A DNA stretch of 64,000 bases from an uncultured Muribaculaceae bacterium (GTDB taxonomy: Bacteria > Bacteroidota > Bacteroidia > Bacteroidales > Muribaculaceae), in the NCBI GenBank assembly GCA_910583675.1, contig CAJTYH010000012.1, positions 1 through 64,000 of the forward strand, read 5' to 3'. The first letter of the stretch is position 1. Each line of letters starts with the position of its first letter. Of the stretch, positions 23,883-34,108 are shown one piece after another. The notes under the pieces are model-generated. The model made no database searches, was not told the DNA's origin, and saw only the letters and a list, made by a program, of their open reading frames with translations. The position numbers and the translations under genes are program-made.

Positions 23883-26800
23883 TTATTTCTTGTTGGCTTC
23901 TACCCAGCGGCGCGCTGCGATGAATGCGTCGATCCATGGTGTGACGGCATCCTTGCGGCGATTGGCGGGGTAGTGTCCGCATTGCCACGGGAATATGGCA
24001 CGCTCAAGGTGAGGCATCATAGCAAGATGGCGACCGTCTGCCGAACTCAGCGCCGCCACTGCCCCACGTGAACCGTTCGGGTTGGCCGGATACGAGGCAT
24101 AATTGTAGCGGGCGGCGATGTTGTAATCCTTCAGGCTGCCGGGCAGCATGAAACGTCCCTCGCCGTGAGCCACCCAGATTCCGAGCTTCATGCCGGCAAG
24201 AGGAGCGAGCATCACGTTGTTGGTCTGCGGTATGGAAAGTCCTACGAACTGTGATTCGAACTTGTGGCTTATATTGTGTTCCATGCGCGGGCGCCCGGCT
24301 CCCGTACCGTCATCCTCCGTTACGTTGCCTTGCAGCAGACCGAGTTCGATCATGAGCTGGCAACCGTTGCATATGCCAAGGCTGAGGGTGTCCGGACGGT
24401 TGTAGAAACGGCGCAATGTCTCTTTTGCCGTGTCGTTCCAGCGGAAACCGCTTGCCCATCCCTTGGCCGAACCGAGCACGTCTGAGTTGGAAAAACCTCC
24501 ACAGAACACGATCATGTTTATGTCGTCGAGGGTCTCGCGTCCGCTCATGAGGTCGGTCATGTGCACGTCCTTCACATCGAATCCGGCCAGATAGAGCGAA
24601 TACGCCATCTCGCGGTCGCCGTTCACGCCTTTTTCGCGGATTATGGCGGCACGCACTCCGGTTTTCCCGTTGCGGCGGTAGGATATGCCGCGTGACTCCA
24701 GCGAGCCGTCGAAGGAAGCGGGTATGGCGTAACGGAGAGGTTGTTTCTTATAGTTCTCAAAACGCATGGCCGCACATTCCGCACCGCTCTGAATCCGGTC
24801 AAGCAGGTAGGAAGGCTCAAACCATGCGTCGCGCAGATGGTCTATGCCGAACAGACGTTCGGTGCCCTCATGTTCAAGGAGAAGCACGCGTTCGGCTGCC
24901 GGACGACCGAGGATCCAGAATTTCGCACCTGCGTCGGCAAGCGTCTTCTCCACGATGGCGCGTTTTGCGTCGTCAACCTGGATTACCAATGCGGGGTTTT
25001 CCGCGAACAGTATCTTCACAAGATCGGTCTCTCCGTTGGCAGTGAATCCCTCTGTGGTTATTGAAAGGCCGCCGTCGGCGTTGGCGAATACCATTTCAAG
25101 CAGGGTGGTCACAAGACCGCCGGCAGATACGTCGTGCATGGCAAGTACCCGGTTGTTCTTCACGAGGCTCTGCACTGCGGCAAATGCCCGCTTGAAGTAA
25201 TCGGCATCCTTTACGGTCGGGGCATCGGATCCGATGGCATTCAGGGTCTGGGCGAAAGCTGATCCGCCGAGCCTCAGTTCGTCAGCCGAGAAGTCGATAT
25301 AGTAGAGTTCCGATTTAGCCTTTTTCTGTAGTACCGGAGTTACGGTGCGACGCACGTCGGCTGTCTCTCCTGCAGCTGAGATGATCACAGTCCCGGGGGC
25401 GAACACTTTGTCCTCCCCGTATTTCTGGGTCATGGACAGTGAATCCTTGCCGGTAGGGATGTTTATGCCAAGGGCTACGGCAAAGTCTGAGCAAGCTTCC
25501 ACAGCGCGGTAGAGCGCGGCATCCTCGCCGGCGTTCTTGCACGGCCACATCCAGTTGGCGCTCAGGCTTACGCTCTTGAGACCGTCTTTCAGGGGTGCGC
25601 CCACTATGTTTGTCAATGCTTCGGCAACTGCCATCACCGAACCTTTGGCGCTGTCGGCCAGCGCAACCTGTGGGGCGTGGCCGATTGAAGTGGCGATGCC
25701 GGCACGCCCTGTATAGTCAAGGGCAACCACGCCGCAGTCGCTCAACGGCAGCTGGATCTCTCCCTGGCATTGCTGACGTGCCACACGTCCGGTCACCGAT
25801 CGGTCTACCTTGTTTGTAAGCCAGTCCTTGCAAGCCACGGCCTCAAGCGAGAGCACGTTGCGCACATAGGTGTTAAGTTCCGCAACGTCATATGCCGGTG
25901 CCTTGTATGTGGTTTCCACCGTGTTGTCCCGCATGATGGTCTTGGGGGAGTTGCCAAACATGTCGGCCATCTCAAGGTCAATCGGTTTGCGTCCCTTGGA
26001 GTCTGAGAATACGAACTTATGATCGCCGGTGGTTTCTCCGACTACATACATGGGGGCGCGTTCGCGTTGAGCCACACGCTCCACATACGGTATGTCTTTG
26101 GCATCTATCACCATGCCCATGCGTTCCTGGCTTTCATTGCCCACGATCTCCTTTGCGGACAACGTTTTGTCGCCAACCGGCAGCGCGTCAAGATCTATGT
26201 GGCCGCCTGTTTCCTCCACAAGTTCCGACAATGCGTTGAGGTGTCCTCCCGCACCGTGGTCATGGATGGAGACCACAGGGTTGTTGTCACCCTCGGCAAG
26301 AGCGCGGATCACGTTGGAGACACGCTTCTGCATCTCGGGGTTTGCTCGTTGCACGGCGTTGAGTTCTATGGCGTTGGCATACTGGCCGGTTTCTACGGAG
26401 CTGACAGCGCCGCCTCCCATTCCGATGCGGTAGTTGTCGCCACCCATAACCACGACCTTTTCTCCTGCCACAGGTGTCCCCTTTATGGCATCTTTCTTTG
26501 CAGCATAACCAACGCCACCTGCAAGCATGATCACCTTGTCGTAGGCGTACATGTGACCGTTCTCGTCATGCTCGAATGTCAGGAGAGAACCGCAGATGAG
26601 AGGCTGTCCGAACTTGTTGCCGAAATCGGAGGCTCCGTTGGATGCCTTGATGAGGATTTCAGCGGGTGTCTGATACAGCCATACGCGCGGGTTCATCATG
26701 AGTTCCCAGCGGTGTGCTTCGCTCAGGCGGGGATAGGAGGTCATGTAAACGGCAGTTCCGGCAATGGGGAGTGAAGCCTTTCCTCCACCGAGGCGGTCGC

Positions 26801-27611
26801 GGATTTCGCCGCCGGTACCTGTGGCGGCACCGTTGAACGGTTCTACGGTTGTGGGGAAGTTGTGGGTCTCAGCCTTGAGGGAGATAACGGTGTCAAGATC
26901 CTTGACTTCGAAGTAATCGGGGCGATCAGGGTTCACCGGATAGAACTGGTCTACCTTGGGACCTTCCAGGAAAGCCACGTTGTCCTTGTAGGCGCTCACA
27001 AGTCCGTTGGGGTTTTCCTGTGATGTGCGCTTTATGAGCTTGAACAGTGAAGTGGGTTTCTCCTCCCCGTCTATGATGAAGGTGCCGTTGAAGATCTTGT
27101 GACGGCAGTGTTCAGAGTTTACCTGTGAAAATCCGAAGACTTCCGAGTCTGTCAGCGGACGGCCGAGCTTCTTTGCAAGGCCGCTCAGGTATTCTTCCTC
27201 TTCCGGGCTGAGAGCCAGTCCCTCCTGTGCATTGTAGGTATGGATGTCGTCTATCTTGACTATGGGATCCGGTTTCCTGTCAAGGGTGAATACCCGGCTG
27301 TTCAGACCGTCGTAGTGGCGGAAGAGCATCTTGTCGAAATGCGGTTCCTCGCCATCCGGCACACGGGTGAACTGCTCTATGCGGGTTATGCCCGTCAGTC
27401 CCATGTTTTGGGCGATCTCTACGGCGTTAGTGCTCCACGGGGTTATCATTTCGCGGCGCGGGCCTATGAAGCTGCCTTTTACGGAGGTGGCGTTCAAGGG
27501 CTTGGCACCCGAGAATGACCACATTAATCTCTCTTTTTCGCTCTCGTCGAGGCGATGATCTGTCTCAACGGCGTAGAAAGTAGAACTTCCTTTTTTGAAA
27601 AATTGAACCAT
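23883..27611 (-). CDS. purL: phosphoribosylformylglycinamidine synthase, long form
   Basis: Fourth step of purine synthesis: FGAR plus glutamine and ATP to FGAM. The 1242-residue single chain fuses synthetase and glutaminase, as in Proteobacteria and Bacteroidetes. QVNSEHCRHKIFNG near residue 178 and KAETHNFPTTVEPFNGAATG are the substrate and ATP sites; AHDVSAGG-type and GKDSLSM motifs follow. The C-terminal glutaminase has LGICNGCQ with its nucleophile Cys near residue 1079 and the His of AHGEGRF. A Dabb-domain gene and an ABC-F gene lie upstream in the same direction with gaps of 25 and 42 bp, so purL may be the last gene of that transcript. Confidence 0.96.
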   Translation of the reverse strand: MVQFFKKGSSTFYAVETDHRLDESEKERLMWSFSGAKPLNATSVKGSFIGPRREMITPWSTNAVEIAQNMGLTGITRIEQFTRVPDGEEPHFDKMLFRHYDGLNSRVFTLDRKPDPIVKIDDIHTYNAQEGLALSPEEEEYLSGLAKKLGRPLTDSEVFGFSQVNSEHCRHKIFNGTFIIDGEEKPTSLFKLIKRTSQENPNGLVSAYKDNVAFLEGPKVDQFYPVNPDRPDYFEVKDLDTVISLKAETHNFPTTVEPFNGAATGTGGEIRDRLGGGKASLPIAGTAVYMTSYPRLSEAHRWELMMNPRVWLYQTPAEILIKASNGASDFGNKFGQPLICGSLLTFEHDENGHMYAYDKVIMLAGGVGYAAKKDAIKGTPVAGEKVVVMGGDNYRIGMGGGAVSSVETGQYANAIELNAVQRANPEMQKRVSNVIRALAEGDNNPVVSIHDHGAGGHLNALSELVEETGGHIDLDALPVGDKTLSAKEIVGNESQERMGMVIDAKDIPYVERVAQRERAPMYVVGETTGDHKFVFSDSKGRKPIDLEMADMFGNSPKTIMRDNTVETTYKAPAYDVAELNTYVRNVLSLEAVACKDWLTNKVDRSVTGRVARQQCQGEIQLPLSDCGVVALDYTGRAGIATSIGHAPQVALADSAKGSVMAVAEALTNIVGAPLKDGLKSVSLSANWMWPCKNAGEDAALYRAVEACSDFAVALGINIPTGKDSLSMTQKYGEDKVFAPGTVIISAAGETADVRRTVTPVLQKKAKSELYYIDFSADELRLGGSAFAQTLNAIGSDAPTVKDADYFKRAFAAVQSLVKNNRVLAMHDVSAGGLVTTLLEMVFANADGGLSITTEGFTANGETDLVKILFAENPALVIQVDDAKRAIVEKTLADAGAKFWILGRPAAERVLLLEHEGTERLFGIDHLRDAWFEPSYLLDRIQSGAECAAMRFENYKKQPLRYAIPASFDGSLESRGISYRRNGKTGVRAAIIREKGVNGDREMAYSLYLAGFDVKDVHMTDLMSGRETLDDINMIVFCGGFSNSDVLGSAKGWASGFRWNDTAKETLRRFYNRPDTLSLGICNGCQLMIELGLLQGNVTEDDGTGAGRPRMEHNISHKFESQFVGLSIPQTNNVMLAPLAGMKLGIWVAHGEGRFMLPGSLKDYNIAARYNYASYPANPNGSRGAVAALSSADGRHLAMMPHLERAIFPWQCGHYPANRRKDAVTPWIDAFIAARRWVEANKK

Positions 27612-27636
27612 GAGGGGGAGTATTGGATGGGTTTCC

Positions 27637-27930
27637 TTAAAATTCGTAGTCTACACACGCACGGTCTGCCTTGTGACCTTTCAGAAGTGCGGCTGCTGCA
27701 ACATGAGCCGGATGTGCCGCATAGGTTTCGACATCAGCCATGGTGGGCACGATTGCCGTGAGCACCAGATCCCATTCTTCGGCAGGATTGGAATTTATAC
27801 CCACTTCCATGCTTTGGAGGACGGGGATCTGGGGTGGAAGAGCCAACAGTGCTTCGCGGAAGCTTTTGGCAACCTCAAGGCGTTCCTTGGAGGTGCCGGT
27901 CAGCTTGAATGTTACGATATGCTTTACCAT
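27637..27930 (-). CDS. Dabb (stress-responsive alpha/beta barrel) domain protein
   Basis: A 97-residue protein that fills one Dabb domain: MVKHIVTFKLTG at the N-terminus, a helix with AKSFREALLALPPQIPVLQSMEVGIN, then NPAEEWDLVLTAIV and HPAHVAAAALL. These are the family's beta strands and conserved histidines. Members usually dimerise as a ferredoxin-like barrel; the biochemical role is mostly unknown. It lies between abc-F and purL with short gaps, but nothing in the sequence ties it to purine synthesis. Confidence 0.85.
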   Translation of the reverse strand: MVKHIVTFKLTGTSKERLEVAKSFREALLALPPQIPVLQSMEVGINSNPAEEWDLVLTAIVPTMADVETYAAHPAHVAAAALLKGHKADRACVDYEF

Positions 27931-27972
27931 AATGCAAGTATTATGTGATGTTGTCGGTCGGGATGGCGGCTG

Positions 27973-29592
27973 TTATGCCTGCGCGTAGAGGCGTTCGCGG
28001 GCGGCGGCTACCTTTTCGTCGGTGATGTAGTCGTCGTATTCCGTCATCTTGTCTATTATGCCGCCGGGGGTGAGCTCTATGATGCGGTTGCACACGGTCT
28101 GTATGAACTCATGGTCGTGGGAGGAGAGGAGGATGTTGCCCTTGAAGTTCTGGAGCGTGTTGTTGAAAGCCTGGATGGATTCAAGGTCAAGATGGTTGGT
28201 AGGGGAATCAAGCACCATGGTGTTGGCGTTGCGGAGCATCATGCGTGCGATCATGCAGCGCATTTTCTCCCCGCCGGAAAGCACCGATGCCTTTTTCAGC
28301 ACCTCTTCTCCTGAGAAGAGCATCTTGCCGAGGAATCCTTTCAGGTATATCTCGCTTGAATCGGAGGAGAATTGACAGAGCCAGTCCACGAGGTTCATGT
28401 CCGTGTTGAAGTATGCGGAATTGTCAAGCGGGAGGTATGCTGTAGTGATGGTCTGTCCCCATTCGAACGTGCCTTCGTCGGGTTTGCGGTCACCGCAGAT
28501 AATCTCGAAAAGGGCTGTCATGGCGCGTGGGTCATGACTCAGGAAAGCGACTTTATCCCCCTTCTCTATCTGGAAGTTTACATCTTTGAAAAGGATCTCC
28601 CCGTCAATGGAGGCTGTGAGGCCGTGCACTTCAAGTATCTTGTTGCCCGGTTCGCGTTCAGGCGTGAATATTATGCCCGGATAGCGTCGCGATGAGGGCT
28701 GTATTTCCTCTATGTTGAGTTTCTCAAGCATCTTCTTGCGCGATGTGGTCTGTTTCGACTTTGCCACATTGGCGCTGAATCGTTGGATGAATTCCAGTAG
28801 TTCCTTGCGTTTCTCTTCGGCTTTCTTGTTCTGCTGCTGTTGCTGTCGGAGGGCGAGCTGCGACGATTCATACCAGAAACTGTAGTTGCCGGCGAATAGC
28901 TTGACCTTGTTGTAGTCTATGTCAAGAGTGTGGGTGCACACCGAGTCAAGGAAGTGGCGGTCGTGTGATACTACCAATACGGTGTTCTCGAATTTCGAGA
29001 GGTAGTCTTCGAGCCACGCTACCGTCTCAAGGTCGAGGTCGTTGGTCGGCTCGTCCAGCAGGAGGTTGTCGGGGTTGCCGAAGAGAGCCTTTGCCAGAAG
29101 CACACGCACCTTTTCGTTACCGGAAAGGTCGCGCATGAGCATGTAGTGGCGGTCTTCCTTTATGCCGAGGCCGCTGAGCAGTGCGGCGGCATCAGACTCG
29201 GCGTTCCATCCTTCCATTTCGGCGAACTTTTCCTCCAGTTCTGACGCACGTATTCCGTCGGCGTCGTTGAAGTCAGGTTTCGCGTAAAGGGCGTCTTTTT
29301 CCTGCATGATGTCCCACAGGATTGTGTGGCCTTGCAATACGGTGTTCATCACCGTGCAGTCATCGAATTTGAAGTGGTCCTGTTCGAGCACGCTCATGCG
29401 CTCCCCGGGCCCCATTGTCACATTGCCTTGGGTGGGAGTGAGCTGGTCGGAAAGTATGCGCATCAATGTGGACTTACCGGCACCGTTTGCGCCGATAATA
29501 CCGTAGCAGTTTCCGGGTGTGAACTTTAAATTGACGTCTTGAAATAAAACTCTTTTGCCGAATTGTATACCTAAATTGTTTACAGCTATCAT
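27973..29592 (-). CDS. ABC-F family ATP-binding protein
   Basis: Soluble tandem ABC ATPase of the ABC-F class, which binds ribosomes (EttA/YbiT-like) rather than membranes. It is 539 residues from the ATG at 29592, giving MIAVNNLGIQFGKRVLFQDV; the frame extends 20 codons further upstream without similarity. Two ATPase domains are joined by a charged linker with a QQQQQNKKAEEKRKE coiled coil: the first Walker A is GANGAGKSTL near residue 36, with SGNEKVRVLLAKAL and LLLDEPTNDLDL; the second domain has LSGGEKMRCMIAR and VLDSPTNHLDL, and its Walker A is degenerate (FLSHDPRAMTAL). The promoter -7 TACCTTTG lies at 29656-29663 (minus). Confidence 0.9.
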   Translation of the reverse strand: MIAVNNLGIQFGKRVLFQDVNLKFTPGNCYGIIGANGAGKSTLMRILSDQLTPTQGNVTMGPGERMSVLEQDHFKFDDCTVMNTVLQGHTILWDIMQEKDALYAKPDFNDADGIRASELEEKFAEMEGWNAESDAAALLSGLGIKEDRHYMLMRDLSGNEKVRVLLAKALFGNPDNLLLDEPTNDLDLETVAWLEDYLSKFENTVLVVSHDRHFLDSVCTHTLDIDYNKVKLFAGNYSFWYESSQLALRQQQQQNKKAEEKRKELLEFIQRFSANVAKSKQTTSRKKMLEKLNIEEIQPSSRRYPGIIFTPEREPGNKILEVHGLTASIDGEILFKDVNFQIEKGDKVAFLSHDPRAMTALFEIICGDRKPDEGTFEWGQTITTAYLPLDNSAYFNTDMNLVDWLCQFSSDSSEIYLKGFLGKMLFSGEEVLKKASVLSGGEKMRCMIARMMLRNANTMVLDSPTNHLDLESIQAFNNTLQNFKGNILLSSHDHEFIQTVCNRIIELTPGGIIDKMTEYDDYITDEKVAAARERLYAQA

Positions 29593-29703
29593 TTTGTAAT
29601 AAGATGAAACGCCGCCGCTTCCGTGCGGCATAAGCCAATGATTGGAAATCAACTACAAAGGTACGAATTTTTTGTGAATAGACCTTAATTCCGTTAGTTA
29701 TAA

Positions 29704-29744
29704 AACGACAATAAAGCACCGATTTTCGGTGCTTTATTGTCGTT
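29704..29744 (-). terminator. terminator of the clpX-recQ side operon
   Basis: A 19-bp perfect stem with a 3-nt loop (29704-29722 with 29726-29744), 26 bp after the recQ stop. Both flanks are T-rich on their respective strands, so it may work in both directions. Confidence 0.9.
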
Positions 29745-29770
29745 CTTTAGAGATGCTTTTCCCTTTGGGA

Positions 29771-31951
29771 TCAGTTGCCAAGTTCGGATAGGAATTTGAT
29801 GCGCATAAGGCGTATCTCGTCTTCGGAATATTCGGAGCCGAGTTCCTGTATGGCATCCTCGAGGGAGTCTGATTCGGCTTCCTTGAAATATTCGAATATG
29901 TCTTCCTGATGATCGTCGTCTATCACCTCGTTTATGAAGTAATTGATGTTGATCTTTGTGCCGGAATAGACGATGGCCTCTATCTCGTCAAGCAGTTCGC
30001 TGAATTCCATGCATTTGGAGTTAGCAAGCTCGTCAAGGTCTATCTTGCGGTCTATGGCTTGTATTATGGAGATCTTGATGCGGCTCTTGTTGGCGACGGA
30101 ACGTACCCGCAGGTCTTCGGGACGTTCTATCTCGTTTTCCTCCACATGTGTCTTTATTACCTTCAGGAACTCCTCGCCGTAGCGTTTGGCCTTTCCTGCC
30201 CCCACTCCGGTGATGTTCTGCAGCTCTTCCATGGTCACTGGATACGTGGTGGCCATGGCCTCGAGCGACGGATCCTGGAAGATCACGTAGGGAGGCAGGT
30301 TATGGTGTTTTGCGATTTTCTTGCGGAGGTCTTTCAGTATGGAGTAAAGTTCCGGATCCACTGCGCACGATGCGCCGCTTTTTACGGCCACTTCCTCTTC
30401 CTCCTCGTTGAAGTCGTTGTCTTCCACGATCTTGAATGGAACGGGATGTTGCAGGAATTCTTTCCCCTTTGCGGTTATTTTTACCAGTCCGAAATTCTCT
30501 ATTTCCCTTTCGATGTATCCTGCGATTGTCGCCTGCCTTAGAAGTGCGCCGAGATACCGGCGGTCGGTCTTAGGCAGGGAGCCGAACGCCTCCAGCTCCT
30601 CGTGATGGTAGGTGCGGACATCGGCGGTTTCGCGTCCGGTCACTACATCGATGATGTGTTCAGCTTTAAATTTTTCTTTAAGGGCAGCGATTGTTTCCAA
30701 TACTGCGCATAAATCATCTTTAGCGTCCACTTTTTTCTTTGGATTTAAACAGTTATCACAGTTCCCGCAGTTGTCGTGCTCATATTCTTCTCCGAAATAA
30801 TGGAGGAGTGTCTTGCGGCGGCATACCGAAGATTCCGCGTAGGAGGCTGTCTCAGCAAGCAGTTGCTTCCCAATTTCCTGCTCGGTCAGTGGTTTCCCCT
30901 GCATGAATTTCTCCATCTTCTTGAGGTCTTTTGCCGAGTAGAACGTAATGCAACGGCCTTCACCGCCGTCACGGCCGGCGCGTCCGGTCTCCTGATAGTA
31001 TCCCTCCAGGGATTTGGGCATGTCGTAGTGTATCACGTAGCGCACGTCGGGTTTGTCTATACCCATCCCGAAAGCGATTGTCGCTACGATAACATCGGTC
31101 TTCTCAAGCAGGAATGCGTCCTGATTGGCGGAGCGTGTTGCCGGATCCATTCCGGCATGATATGGAAGAGCCTGGATGTTGTTCACCTGCAGCAATTCAG
31201 CAAGTTCTTCTACTTTTTTCCTGCTCAGGCAGTATATGATGCCGGAGCAGTCGGGATGGCCTTTGATGAATTTTATTATGTCGCGGTCTGTGTTCGGCGT
31301 CTTTGACCTTATCTCGTAGTAAAGGTTGGGGCGGTTGAACGACGACTTGTACACCACGGCATCGGTCATGCCAAGGTTCTTCTGTATATCGTGCTGTACC
31401 TTTGGGGTGGCGGTAGCTGTGAGGGCTATCACGGGACGTTCCTGTATCTCGTTTATTATGGGGCGGATGCGACGGTATTCAGGTCTGAAATCGTGCCCCC
31501 ATTCCGAGATGCAGTGCGCCTCGTCCACGGCGTAGAACGATATGGGAACTGTCTTCAAAAATTCAATATTCTCTTCTTTTGTCAGTGACTCCGGCGCCAC
31601 ATAAAGCAGTTTTGTCTTTCCTGAAAGTATGTCTGCCTTGACCTGATCGATCGCGCTTTTATTTAGCGACGAGTTGAGGAAGTGGGCGATGCCGTCGTCG
31701 GTGCTGAAATTGCGCATGGCATCCACTTGATTCTTCATCAACGCGATAAGTGGCGACACCACTATGGCGGTTCCTTCCATGAGCAACGCCGGCAGCTGAT
31801 AGCATAACGACTTGCCTCCGCCTGTCGGCATCAGCACAAACACGTCGTTGCCTGCGAGGAGCGACATCATTATCTGCTCCTGGTTGCCTTTGAACTTGTC
31901 GAATCCGAAATGGACTTTCAAGGCTTCGGTCAATTGCTGTCTTGTTGTCAT
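29771..31951 (-). CDS. recQ: ATP-dependent DNA helicase RecQ
   Basis: 3'-5' superfamily 2 helicase for recombination and replication repair, 726 residues. In order: Walker A MPTGGGKSLCYQLPAL near residue 38; DEAH box with VDEAHCISEWGHDFRPEY; ATATPKVQ; motif VI QETGRAGRDG; a zinc-binding segment (CRRKTLLHYFGE, then NCGNCDNC); a winged-helix region; an HRDC domain at about 530-610 (PPYVIFQDPSLEAMA); and an acidic C-terminal extension of about 100 residues. It lies 59 bp downstream of clpX in the tig-clpP-clpX-recQ gene order on the minus strand. Confidence 0.96.
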   Translation of the reverse strand: MTTRQQLTEALKVHFGFDKFKGNQEQIMMSLLAGNDVFVLMPTGGGKSLCYQLPALLMEGTAIVVSPLIALMKNQVDAMRNFSTDDGIAHFLNSSLNKSAIDQVKADILSGKTKLLYVAPESLTKEENIEFLKTVPISFYAVDEAHCISEWGHDFRPEYRRIRPIINEIQERPVIALTATATPKVQHDIQKNLGMTDAVVYKSSFNRPNLYYEIRSKTPNTDRDIIKFIKGHPDCSGIIYCLSRKKVEELAELLQVNNIQALPYHAGMDPATRSANQDAFLLEKTDVIVATIAFGMGIDKPDVRYVIHYDMPKSLEGYYQETGRAGRDGGEGRCITFYSAKDLKKMEKFMQGKPLTEQEIGKQLLAETASYAESSVCRRKTLLHYFGEEYEHDNCGNCDNCLNPKKKVDAKDDLCAVLETIAALKEKFKAEHIIDVVTGRETADVRTYHHEELEAFGSLPKTDRRYLGALLRQATIAGYIEREIENFGLVKITAKGKEFLQHPVPFKIVEDNDFNEEEEEVAVKSGASCAVDPELYSILKDLRKKIAKHHNLPPYVIFQDPSLEAMATTYPVTMEELQNITGVGAGKAKRYGEEFLKVIKTHVEENEIERPEDLRVRSVANKSRIKISIIQAIDRKIDLDELANSKCMEFSELLDEIEAIVYSGTKININYFINEVIDDDHQEDIFEYFKEAESDSLEDAIQELGSEYSEDEIRLMRIKFLSELGN

Positions 31952-32010
31952 GGGGTCAGTTTAAGATTTGCTTCATGTGATTGAAGTCGGATGGGATGGA
32001 GGGGGAGGGA

Positions 32011-33276
32011 TCACTCTTTTATGTCAAGATTCTTGTTGAGCTCGTAATGTGAGCTTTGCAGTTTGTCAAGTACATAGTCGGCAGTGACTGTGAAAGTCTT
32101 CTTGGAGGTGGAAGGTAGCTCGAACATGGAGTCTATCATCACGGTCTCTACTATGGCTCTCAGGCCGCGTGCGCCGAGCTTGTACTCTATCGCCTTGTCC
32201 ACGATCATGTCAAGCGCTTCTGGCTCGAACTTGAGCTTCACGCCGTCCATGGCGAAAAGCTTCTCATATTGGCGTGTGATGGCGTTCTTTGGTTCGGTCA
32301 GCACACGTCGCAGGGCGTCGCGGTCAAGCGGGTCAAGGTGGGTGAGGATCGGCAGACGGCCGATGATCTCAGGTATGAGGCCGAATGATTTCAGATCCTG
32401 CGGGGCGACATAGCTCAGGTAATTGTCGCGGTTTATGCGCTGTCGTGCCTGGTCTATGCTGTAGCCGACGACATGGGTGTTGAGGCGCTGCGCGATCTTG
32501 CGTTCTATTCCGTCAAATGCTCCACCGCATATGAACAGGATGTTCTTCGTATCCACCGGTATCATACGCTGCTCCGGATGCTTGCGGCCACCTTGCGGCG
32601 GGACGTTCACGATGGAACCTTCGAGCAATTTGAGCAGTCCTTGCTGCACACCCTCGCCGCTTACGTCGCGGGTGATGGAGGGGTTGTCCCCCTTGCGGGC
32701 GATCTTGTCTATCTCGTCAATGAACACTATCCCTCGTTCGGCTTTCGCCACGTCGTAGTCAGCCGCTTGTAGCAGGCGGGTGAGCAGGCTTTCAATGTCT
32801 TCACCCACGTAGCCGGCCTGGGTCAATACCGTGGCATCTACGATTGTGAACGGCACATTGAGCATTCTGGCTATGGTTTTGGCCAGAAGTGTCTTTCCTG
32901 TGCCTGTAGGCCCCACGATTATGATGTTGCTTTTTTCTATGTCCACATCGTCCTCGCGCGGTTGGCTCAGTCGTTTGTAATGGTTGTAGACTGCCACTGA
33001 AAGATAGCGCTTGGCGCTGTCCTGCCCGATTACGTATTGGTCAAGGAACTTGCAGATTTCCTTTGGCTTGGGTATCTCCTTCAATTCCAGGGATGGGTTC
33101 CCCTCGTTTTTTTTCTCTTTGCCCGTACCTCGGAATTCACCAAGTATGTCGTGAATGGCATCGGCGCATTCCGCACAGAGAAAGACGTCGGGGTTGATTC
33201 CCGACGGGATCATTACTTCCGACTGGTTTGCCGGGCGCCCGCAGAAAGCGCAGCTTTCAACTTTTTTCTTTGCCAT
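32011..33276 (-). CDS. clpX: ATP-dependent Clp protease ATP-binding subunit ClpX
   Basis: AAA+ unfoldase that feeds ClpP, 421 residues. The N-terminal C4 zinc domain is visible (CAFCGR, CAECADAIH), followed by Walker A GPTGTGKTLLAKT near residue 120, Walker B IVFIDEIDKIAR, the RDVSGEGVQQGLLKLLEG segment, and sensor 2 in KLGARGLRAIVE. clpP lies 15 bp upstream. All key residues appear intact. Confidence 0.97.
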   Translation of the reverse strand: MAKKKVESCAFCGRPANQSEVMIPSGINPDVFLCAECADAIHDILGEFRGTGKEKKNEGNPSLELKEIPKPKEICKFLDQYVIGQDSAKRYLSVAVYNHYKRLSQPREDDVDIEKSNIIIVGPTGTGKTLLAKTIARMLNVPFTIVDATVLTQAGYVGEDIESLLTRLLQAADYDVAKAERGIVFIDEIDKIARKGDNPSITRDVSGEGVQQGLLKLLEGSIVNVPPQGGRKHPEQRMIPVDTKNILFICGGAFDGIERKIAQRLNTHVVGYSIDQARQRINRDNYLSYVAPQDLKSFGLIPEIIGRLPILTHLDPLDRDALRRVLTEPKNAITRQYEKLFAMDGVKLKFEPEALDMIVDKAIEYKLGARGLRAIVETVMIDSMFELPSTSKKTFTVTADYVLDKLQSSHYELNKNLDIKE

Positions 33277-33291
33277 CTGGATTGTTGCGGA

Positions 33292-34002
33292 TTAGAGGTT
33301 CCCCGGAAGTTGCTTTTTTACAAGCACGTCGTCGATCATGCCGTATTCCTTGGCTTCCTGGGCTGTCATCCAGTAGTCGCGGTCTGAGTCGCGCTCTACT
33401 TTCTCGAAAGGCTGGCCAGAATGGTCGGATATGATGTGATATAGCTCCTTCTTGAGTTTCTGGATCTCGCGGGCGGTGATCTCGATGTCCGATGCCTGTC
33501 CCTGGGCACCTCCCATGGGCTGGTGGATCATGACGCGTGAGTGATTGAGTGCGAATCGCTTGCCTTTTGTCCCGGCCACCAACAGCACTGCCGCCATGGA
33601 GGCTGCTATGCCTGTGCAGATCGTAGCCACGTCAGAGCTGATGTACTGCATGGTGTCGTAGATTCCAAGGCCGGCGTATACCGATCCGCCGGGTGAGTTG
33701 AGATAGATTGACACGTCCTTGCCGGGATCGGCGGAGTCAAGATAGAGGAGCTGTGCCTGTATCACATTTGCCGTATAGTCGTTTACTTCTGTGCCAAGGA
33801 AGATTATCCGATCCATCATGAGGCGCGAGAACACATCCATTTGCGCTACATTCAGCTGACGCTCTTCGATGATCGTGGGGGAGATGTAGCTTGACCTTAT
33901 GGCGCTGTCGGTGGCCGACGTGAATTGGTCGAGTGCCAGACCGTTCATGCCGAGATGCTTCACGGCATAGTTGCGGAAGTCGTTTTTGTTGAAATCAGTC
34001 AT
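33292..34002 (-). CDS. clpP: ATP-dependent Clp protease proteolytic subunit ClpP
   Basis: Serine protease subunit of ClpXP, 236 residues, about 30 longer at the N-terminus than the E. coli form, as is usual in Bacteroidetes. The catalytic Ser is in GIAASMAAVLLVAG, the His in VMIHQPMGGAQGQ, and the Asp in the SDRDYWMTAQEA region. YLNSPGGSVYAGLGIYDTM is the oxyanion and substrate segment. clpX follows 15 bp downstream; tig is upstream, separated by a 303-bp gap with its own terminator and two possible -7 elements for clpP. Confidence 0.96.
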   Translation of the reverse strand: MTDFNKNDFRNYAVKHLGMNGLALDQFTSATDSAIRSSYISPTIIEERQLNVAQMDVFSRLMMDRIIFLGTEVNDYTANVIQAQLLYLDSADPGKDVSIYLNSPGGSVYAGLGIYDTMQYISSDVATICTGIAASMAAVLLVAGTKGKRFALNHSRVMIHQPMGGAQGQASDIEITAREIQKLKKELYHIISDHSGQPFEKVERDSDRDYWMTAQEAKEYGMIDDVLVKKQLPGNL

Positions 34003-34088
34003 ATCTTTCTTATCTGTTTTGTACTTGTTGGAAAATTTGCCGTGTGTCTATTGTGGCCGATGCGTGACTGGCTTCAATTCCTTTCACT

Positions 34089-34108
34089 GCAAATCTATCT
34101 CAAAGATA
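34089..34108 (-). promoter_or_regulatory. candidate tandem -7 elements upstream of clpP
   Basis: The minus strand carries TATCTTTG (34101-34108) and TAGATTTGC (34089-34097), both exact TAnnTTTG matches 12 nt apart, 87-106 bp upstream of clpP. No clear TTTG at the right distance marks the -33 box. The remaining 303-bp gap between clpP and tig holds the tig terminator and nothing else I recognise. Confidence 0.45.
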